DNA of 8,415 bases. Origin: Promethearchaeota archaeon (GTDB taxonomy: Archaea; Asgardarchaeota; Lokiarchaeia; Sigynarchaeales; SOKP01). Positions within the stretch are counted from its first letter, which is position 1. Each line of letters begins with the position of its first letter. The translations under genes were made by a program, and so were the position numbers. The stretch covers positions 1 through 8,415 of the forward strand of contig JAUWDN010000024.1 of NCBI GenBank assembly GCA_030608765.1, given 5' to 3'. Positions 4,907-8,415 of this stretch are shown here, one piece after another. Below the pieces are notes generated by a model, which was not told the origin of the DNA, made no database searches, and worked only from the letters and a program-made list of their open reading frames with translations.

Positions 4907-6067
4907 ATGGTAAAAATGAAAGAACTATCAAAAAAGATAAGAAACGCCCCAAAATCAAAAATACGTGAACTTTTTGACCTTACCTCTGGACGATCTGATG
5001 TTATCAGTTTAGGAATTGGACAGCCGGATTTCTCAACACCTCAACCCGCAATAGAAGGAAATATCAATGCCTTAAAAGAGAAAATCACATATTATGCTCC
5101 TACGAAAGGTATTCCAGAATTATTACAGCAACTTGAAAGCAAATTAAGATCAGTGAATAACATAGAGACCGCATGGAAAGATAATATAATTGTTACAAAC
5201 GGCGGTTCCCAAGCTCTTAATCTTGCTTTTGCCTCCCTTTTTAATTCTGGAGAGGAAATTATAATTTCCTCTCCCAATTTTATCTCTTATTTCTATTTAA
5301 GTGCTTTTTTTGACTTAAGAGTGATTGAAATCGAGAGGAAAAGCGACTTTAGTCCTGATATTGACAAAATAAAAAAATCAATTACTGATAAAACGAAAGC
5401 GATTTTAATTAACTCACCTAACAATCCAACTGGATATTCATTAAATACAAGTGAATTACAAGAAATTGTTGAAATCGTTAAGACTCACGACCTATATTTA
5501 ATTTCCGATGAAGTATACGAAAATTACCTTTATGACGATTCCAAGCATACGAGTCCAGCTTCGTTAAAAGATATGTTTGAACGGACTATTACTTTAAACG
5601 CTATGTCAAAACTGTATTCTGCTACGGGATTTAGATTAGGGTATGTAGCTGCTAATAAGGAGATAATAGATACAATGGAAAAGTATCATCAATATACCGT
5701 TGCAGGCACAAATCATGCTGCTCAATATGGTTTTTTAGAGGCTTTAAAGATGGACAATAGTTTTTTTGACGAAATCTTAAAGAGTTTTGATGAAAGACGT
5801 TTATTAGCTTACAATCGATTAAGCGAATTGGGTTTTGAAGTTGTTAAGCCAAAAGGAGCATTTTATGTTATGCCGAAAATCAACGAGTTTGGATTAACTG
5901 GTGCTGAATTTTCGAAAAGAATAATGAAAGATCAAGCAGTCGCAATTGTTCCTGGTAATATTTTTGGATCTTACTCAGAATATATGTTAAGAATGTCGTA
6001 TGCAACGAAATTAGAAAAACTCGAAGAAGCAATGAATAGGGTAGAGAAATTCATTAAAACACTTTAA
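4907..6067 (+). CDS. PLP-dependent aminotransferase, class I/II (aspartate aminotransferase family)
   Basis: This 386-residue enzyme has the usual length and all hallmarks of fold-type I aminotransferases, which move an amino group between an amino acid and a 2-oxo acid such as 2-oxoglutarate in the cytoplasm. Visible motifs include LGIGQPDF (35-42) at the N-terminus, NGGSQAL (98-104) for the cofactor phosphate, NSPNNPTG (169-176; Asn172 or Asn173 contacts PLP), SDEVYENYLY (200-209; Asp201 pairs with the pyridine nitrogen, Tyr204 with O3'), SKLYSATGFRLGY (234-246; Lys235 forms the Schiff base and Arg243 binds phosphate) and LRMSYA (361-366; Arg362 binds the substrate carboxylate). It resembles archaeal aspartate, alanine or aromatic aminotransferases. 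Substrate specificity cannot be read from the sequence. The start could be ATG 4907 or ATG 4916, a difference of three residues. It is transcribed toward the M20 hydrolase gene, with only 20 bases between the two stop codons. Confidence 0.88.
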   Translation: MVKMKELSKKIRNAPKSKIRELFDLTSGRSDVISLGIGQPDFSTPQPAIEGNINALKEKITYYAPTKGIPELLQQLESKLRSVNNIETAWKDNIIVTNGGSQALNLAFASLFNSGEEIIISSPNFISYFYLSAFFDLRVIEIERKSDFSPDIDKIKKSITDKTKAILINSPNNPTGYSLNTSELQEIVEIVKTHDLYLISDEVYENYLYDDSKHTSPASLKDMFERTITLNAMSKLYSATGFRLGYVAANKEIIDTMEKYHQYTVAGTNHAAQYGFLEALKMDNSFFDEILKSFDERRLLAYNRLSELGFEVVKPKGAFYVMPKINEFGLTGAEFSKRIMKDQAVAIVPGNIFGSYSEYMLRMSYATKLEKLEEAMNRVEKFIKTL

Positions 6068-6083
6068 TAATTTTCTCTTAATT

Positions 6084-6112
6084 GCTCCTATTTGAGATAA
6101 GTAAGTAGGAGC
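6084..6112. terminator. Stem-loop at the convergent gene junction
   Basis: GCTCCTATTT (6084-6093) pairs with AAGTAGGAGC (6103-6112) over ten positions, including one G-T wobble, around a nine-base loop. It overlaps the last codons and stop of the M20 gene and begins 16 bases after the aminotransferase stop. No T run follows it on either strand, although a T-rich stretch precedes it on the plus strand. It may mark or protect the 3' ends of both convergent transcripts, or act as a weak two-way terminator. Confidence 0.35.
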
Positions 6113-7230
6113 GCACTTGTTAAGTGTTCTATTGCTTTAAAAATTTGTTCTATTTCTATATATTCGTCTGTTTTATGAATATTTTTTGGATCACCCGGAC
6201 CATATATCACAAAGGGAATTGGATTTTTCCTATTAATGAAATGAGCTGCGTCAGTAGCATAAGACAACCCTACAATCTCGTTTTTAGAAATTTCTTTAAT
6301 GTTCTGGATGAATAAATGGTTAGAATCTGTTACAAGCGCAGGTAGTTCTTTAAAAATCTCTAATTTTATAGGTAACTCAGATTTTTGCAGGTTATTCAAA
6401 TTTTGAATTAAAAGCTTTTGGTTTAGTTCGGGGATTAGTCTATAGTCAAGATATAAAATAACTTGGTCTGGGACAATATTAATAGCGGTACCTCCGCTAA
6501 TTTTACCGATGTTCAAAGTAGAATTTCCTAATATATCGTTATTTCTATCTCCTAAAAAATCCTTTAATTGTGGTAGAATCTCTAATGCTCTTTCAATCGC
6601 GTTAATTCCTTCTTGTGGCATTGAACCATGAGCCGCTTTTCCAGTTATCTTCAATTTAGCCCACAGTAATCCTTTTTCTCCAACTCCTATCTTTAGATTT
6701 GTCGGTTCTGCGATAATTAATAAAATTGAATCTTTCATCACTTCTTGTTTTGAAAGCGTAATAGAACCCGTCATTCCTTCTTCTTCGTCTGCTGTACCTA
6801 AGAACATTAATTTGTATTTCTCTAGAAATTTAGGGATTTTACTTAAGATTTTGATTGTCCCTATTAAAAACGCGATTCCCCCTTTCATGTCTGCCGAGCC
6901 ACGACCGTATAACCTACCGTCTTTGATTTGCGCTGAAAAAGGAAGGATCTTCCATTGAGAAGCATCTCCTATAGGTACCACATCAAAATGTCCGGATAAA
7001 GTTATTGTTTCTTCTCCATTACCAATTGTAGAAATAAGATTATGAAGCTCTACTCCATTCTTTTTATTAACAACGATTTGGTTTCGAAAACCTTCTTTTT
7101 CTTTAAAAACATCTGAAATTAGATATTTTACAATATCTTTAGTTATACCCGGAGGGTTTTCTGAAGGCATTTGAACTAATTCTTTTAAAATTGATACGAT
7201 TTCTTGCTTAAAATCTTCTTCAAGGTCCAT
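6088..7230 (-). CDS. M20-family metallohydrolase (ArgE/DapE/carboxypeptidase type)
   Basis: This 380-residue protein matches the M20 family of di-zinc amidohydrolases, which includes acetylornithine deacetylase, succinyl-diaminopimelate desuccinylase and carboxypeptidase G2-like enzymes. The metal and catalytic residues are all present: SGHFDVVP (79-86; His81 binds metal and Asp83 orients it), GRGSADMKGG (109-118; Asp114 bridges the two metals), ADEEEG (147-152; catalytic Glu149 and metal-binding Glu150), AEPT (174-177; Glu175) and KNIHKTDEYI (349-358; His352). AAHGSMP (199-205) lies in the inserted dimerisation domain (about 180-290), where His201 contacts substrate. It should hydrolyse an N-acyl amino acid or peptide-like amide in the cytoplasm; no signal peptide is visible. 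The substrate cannot be decided, as family members are misassigned easily. It lies downstream of the M24 gene on the same strand with 65 bases between, which contain a T run and a repeat, so it may have its own promoter. Confidence 0.88.
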   Translation of the reverse strand: MDLEEDFKQEIVSILKELVQMPSENPPGITKDIVKYLISDVFKEKEGFRNQIVVNKKNGVELHNLISTIGNGEETITLSGHFDVVPIGDASQWKILPFSAQIKDGRLYGRGSADMKGGIAFLIGTIKILSKIPKFLEKYKLMFLGTADEEEGMTGSITLSKQEVMKDSILLIIAEPTNLKIGVGEKGLLWAKLKITGKAAHGSMPQEGINAIERALEILPQLKDFLGDRNNDILGNSTLNIGKISGGTAINIVPDQVILYLDYRLIPELNQKLLIQNLNNLQKSELPIKLEIFKELPALVTDSNHLFIQNIKEISKNEIVGLSYATDAAHFINRKNPIPFVIYGPGDPKNIHKTDEYIEIEQIFKAIEHLTSALLLTYLK

Positions 7231-7255
7231 TCTAATTTTCCGATTTAATTTTCAT

Positions 7256-7282
7256 AGTATTCCAATAAAAAGTATTCCAATA
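7256..7282. repeat. 12-base direct repeat, period 15, before the M20 gene
   Basis: AGTATTCCAATA occurs at 7256-7267 and again at 7271-7282. Each copy contains TATT-CC-AATA, a nearly symmetric core, and on the minus strand the copies flank a T-rich stretch (around 7268) about 25 bases before the expected transcription start of the M20 gene. Paired symmetric sites around a promoter suggest a regulator binding site, but this rests on position alone. Confidence 0.5.
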
Positions 7283-7283
7283 C

Positions 7284-7291
7284 AAAAAAAA
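7284..7291 (-). terminator. Oligo-T terminator after the M24 gene
   Basis: The minus strand carries eight consecutive T starting five bases after the M24 stop codon at 7296-7298. This is a typical archaeal terminator and suggests that at least part of the transcription stops before the M20 gene. Confidence 0.5.
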
Positions 7292-7295
7292 GAAG

Positions 7296-8415
7296 TTAAA
7301 CATAGTCTACTTCAAATGGAGTTTTTGGGAGAACTTCTGCGCCATTTTTAGTTACCAATGTTGGAGATTCCAATCTTAAACCACCAAGCCCTGGACGGTT
7401 GAAAACAACAGCTGCTATTTCAACCATGTTTTCTTCGAACACCATAGAACCCCATTCTTTACCTGGCACGACTACTGGCCAAGACTCGTTTCCTATGAGT
7501 CCAATTCCGTGTCCAAGACCAAAAAATAAATCGTTAGCGTATCCTTCTTTATCAGCTACCTTTCTAACAGCTTGATAACATTCCTCAAAGGTATTTCCAG
7601 GATACATATTATCAATGAGAGTGTAACATAATTGCTCATAAACATCGTTAAACTTTTTTAACTCAGAGGGGCAATTTCCAAGCACATAATTATGGCTTAA
7701 ATCTCCAAGATAACAACCAGATTCACTGTGTAAATCTACAAGTAATGATTCCCCTTCCATCACCTTTTTATTTGTAGCAGGCGTGCATCCATTAAAAGTC
7801 CAGCTTGCGCGATAACCAGAACCTATTTCTTGACTTCCAGTAAAAGTCCATTCATAATTACTACCAGCTATTCTCATCGCAAGCGTTCCTATACCTGCTA
7901 TTTCGTTTTCGGTAAAAACTTTTCCCTCAGGTCGTTCGCTTAATGTATTTTTGACTGCTAGCTGGCCTATATCCGTGATCGCGCTAGCTTTCCGTAACAT
8001 AGCAATTTCTTCAGGTTCTTTAATAAACTGAATTCTTTCAGTTTTTTCGTTAAAATCAATTAATTCACATCCTGGAAAAATTTGTTTGAGCAATTGAGCT
8101 TCTGAATATGACAACATCTGTCCCGTAATACATATGTCTAGCCCAAGCTCTACTCCAATTCTAGGAGCGGGTCCCTTTGAATTGTACAATCCCGCTTTTT
8201 TTGCCGCAGACTGAATTTTTTTTTCCCAGAAAAACCCTTTCATTGGACCCCACCCACTAACATTTTTTAAATGGCCCTCTGCTTTAACTCGCTCTACATC
8301 CAAAAGCACTGTAAATAGAGAAGGTTCACCCATACCTTTTCTCGGTAAAAAAATCGCACTTTTCCAAGGGACAAAACATCCTGTTAAATAGGTAATTGAT
8401 TTTACCCGAGTAAGA
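7296..8415 (-). CDS. M24-family (creatinase/prolidase-fold) protein, N-terminus beyond the window, altered metal site
   Basis: The frame stays open from the stop at 7296 to the right edge, so the visible 372 residues are partial; the ATG at 8331-8333 is internal. Upstream codons encode a TYLTGCFVPWKSA-like segment, which resembles the NxxYLTG start of creatinase N-terminal domains. Numbering from the ATG at 8333, residues 1-100 belong to that N-terminal domain and about 105-340 to the pita-bread catalytic domain. Metal ligands seen are Asp200 (LVDLH), Asp211 (11 residues later, GDLS), His275 (GHGIGL) and Glu322 (LRLES). The fifth ligand, the Glu of the usual TIEPG motif, aligns to Ala308 (codon 7410-7412), and the substrate-binding His of the HEWP motif is Asn282. 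Spacing to the last Glu is exactly as in Pyrococcus prolidase, so this is substitution rather than misalignment. It may be a non-peptidase or altered-specificity member, as creatinase itself lacks metal. Cytoplasmic. Confidence 0.82.
   Translation of the reverse strand, partial: LTRVKSITYLTGCFVPWKSAIFLPRKGMGEPSLFTVLLDVERVKAEGHLKNVSGWGPMKGFFWEKKIQSAAKKAGLYNSKGPAPRIGVELGLDICITGQMLSYSEAQLLKQIFPGCELIDFNEKTERIQFIKEPEEIAMLRKASAITDIGQLAVKNTLSERPEGKVFTENEIAGIGTLAMRIAGSNYEWTFTGSQEIGSGYRASWTFNGCTPATNKKVMEGESLLVDLHSESGCYLGDLSHNYVLGNCPSELKKFNDVYEQLCYTLIDNMYPGNTFEECYQAVRKVADKEGYANDLFFGLGHGIGLIGNESWPVVVPGKEWGSMVFEENMVEIAAVVFNRPGLGGLRLESPTLVTKNGAEVLPKTPFEVDYV

Noticed and set aside
5092..5277. Open frame of 61 codons on the minus strand inside the aminotransferase gene
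   Set aside because: Antisense shadow of a well-supported enzyme gene, with no domain signature.
6124..6315. Open frame of 63 codons on the plus strand inside the M20 gene
   Set aside because: Antisense to the C-terminal coding part of the M20 enzyme; its Phe/Tyr-rich composition is a by-product of A/T-rich DNA.
8331..8333. ATG as the start of the M24 gene
   Set aside because: The frame is open to the window edge, and the upstream codons encode a segment like the N-terminal domain of creatinase/prolidase proteins, so this Met is internal.

Overview
The window (about one-third G+C by eye) looks like chromosomal DNA of an Asgard archaeon, probably of the Lokiarchaeia type. This rests on three observations: a Rab/Ras-like small GTPase with all five G-box motifs, a radical SAM protein with the family signatures of archaeal tetraether lipid synthase (Tes), and A/T-rich TATA boxes about 25 bases before start codons, with few convincing Shine-Dalgarno sequences. 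The assignment is inferred from gene content; no rRNA or tRNA is present to confirm it.

Layout. At 8-475 (+) there is a small protein with a possible ACT-like fold. It converges on 608-1009 (-), a four-helix membrane protein. A gene-poor stretch (1010-1740) follows. It holds the membrane protein's promoter, a 22-base-period tandem repeat, an isolated GC-rich island (1367-1481) that folds on paper into a closed three-helix structure and is a good candidate for an unrecognised RNA, a 12-base perfect palindrome, and the promoter of the next gene. Four plus-strand genes follow: tes (1741-3441), a V4R/H-NOX/TRAPP-fold-like protein (3588-4175), the small GTPase (4280-4828) and a class I/II PLP aminotransferase (4907-6067). 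Gaps of roughly 80 to 150 bases, most with their own TATA-like element, suggest separate transcripts rather than one operon. On the minus strand, converging on the aminotransferase, are an M20-family metallohydrolase (6088-7230) and an M24 (creatinase/prolidase-fold) protein that runs off the right edge (7296 to beyond 8415).

How the genes may work together. Tes would join the lipid tails of archaeal ether lipids, so it shapes the membrane. The V4R-like protein next to a Rab-like GTPase is suggestive because TRAPP subunits, which activate Rab1/Ypt1 in eukaryotes, are structurally related to V4R proteins; a partnership here is only a hypothesis. The aminotransferase, M20 hydrolase and M24 protein fit peptide and amino-acid catabolism, but the M24 protein lacks one of the five expected metal ligands and may not be an ordinary prolidase.

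The items most worth following up are the structured GC-rich island, the V4R-like/GTPase pair and the altered M24 active site. No CRISPR array, insertion sequence, tRNA or rRNA was seen.
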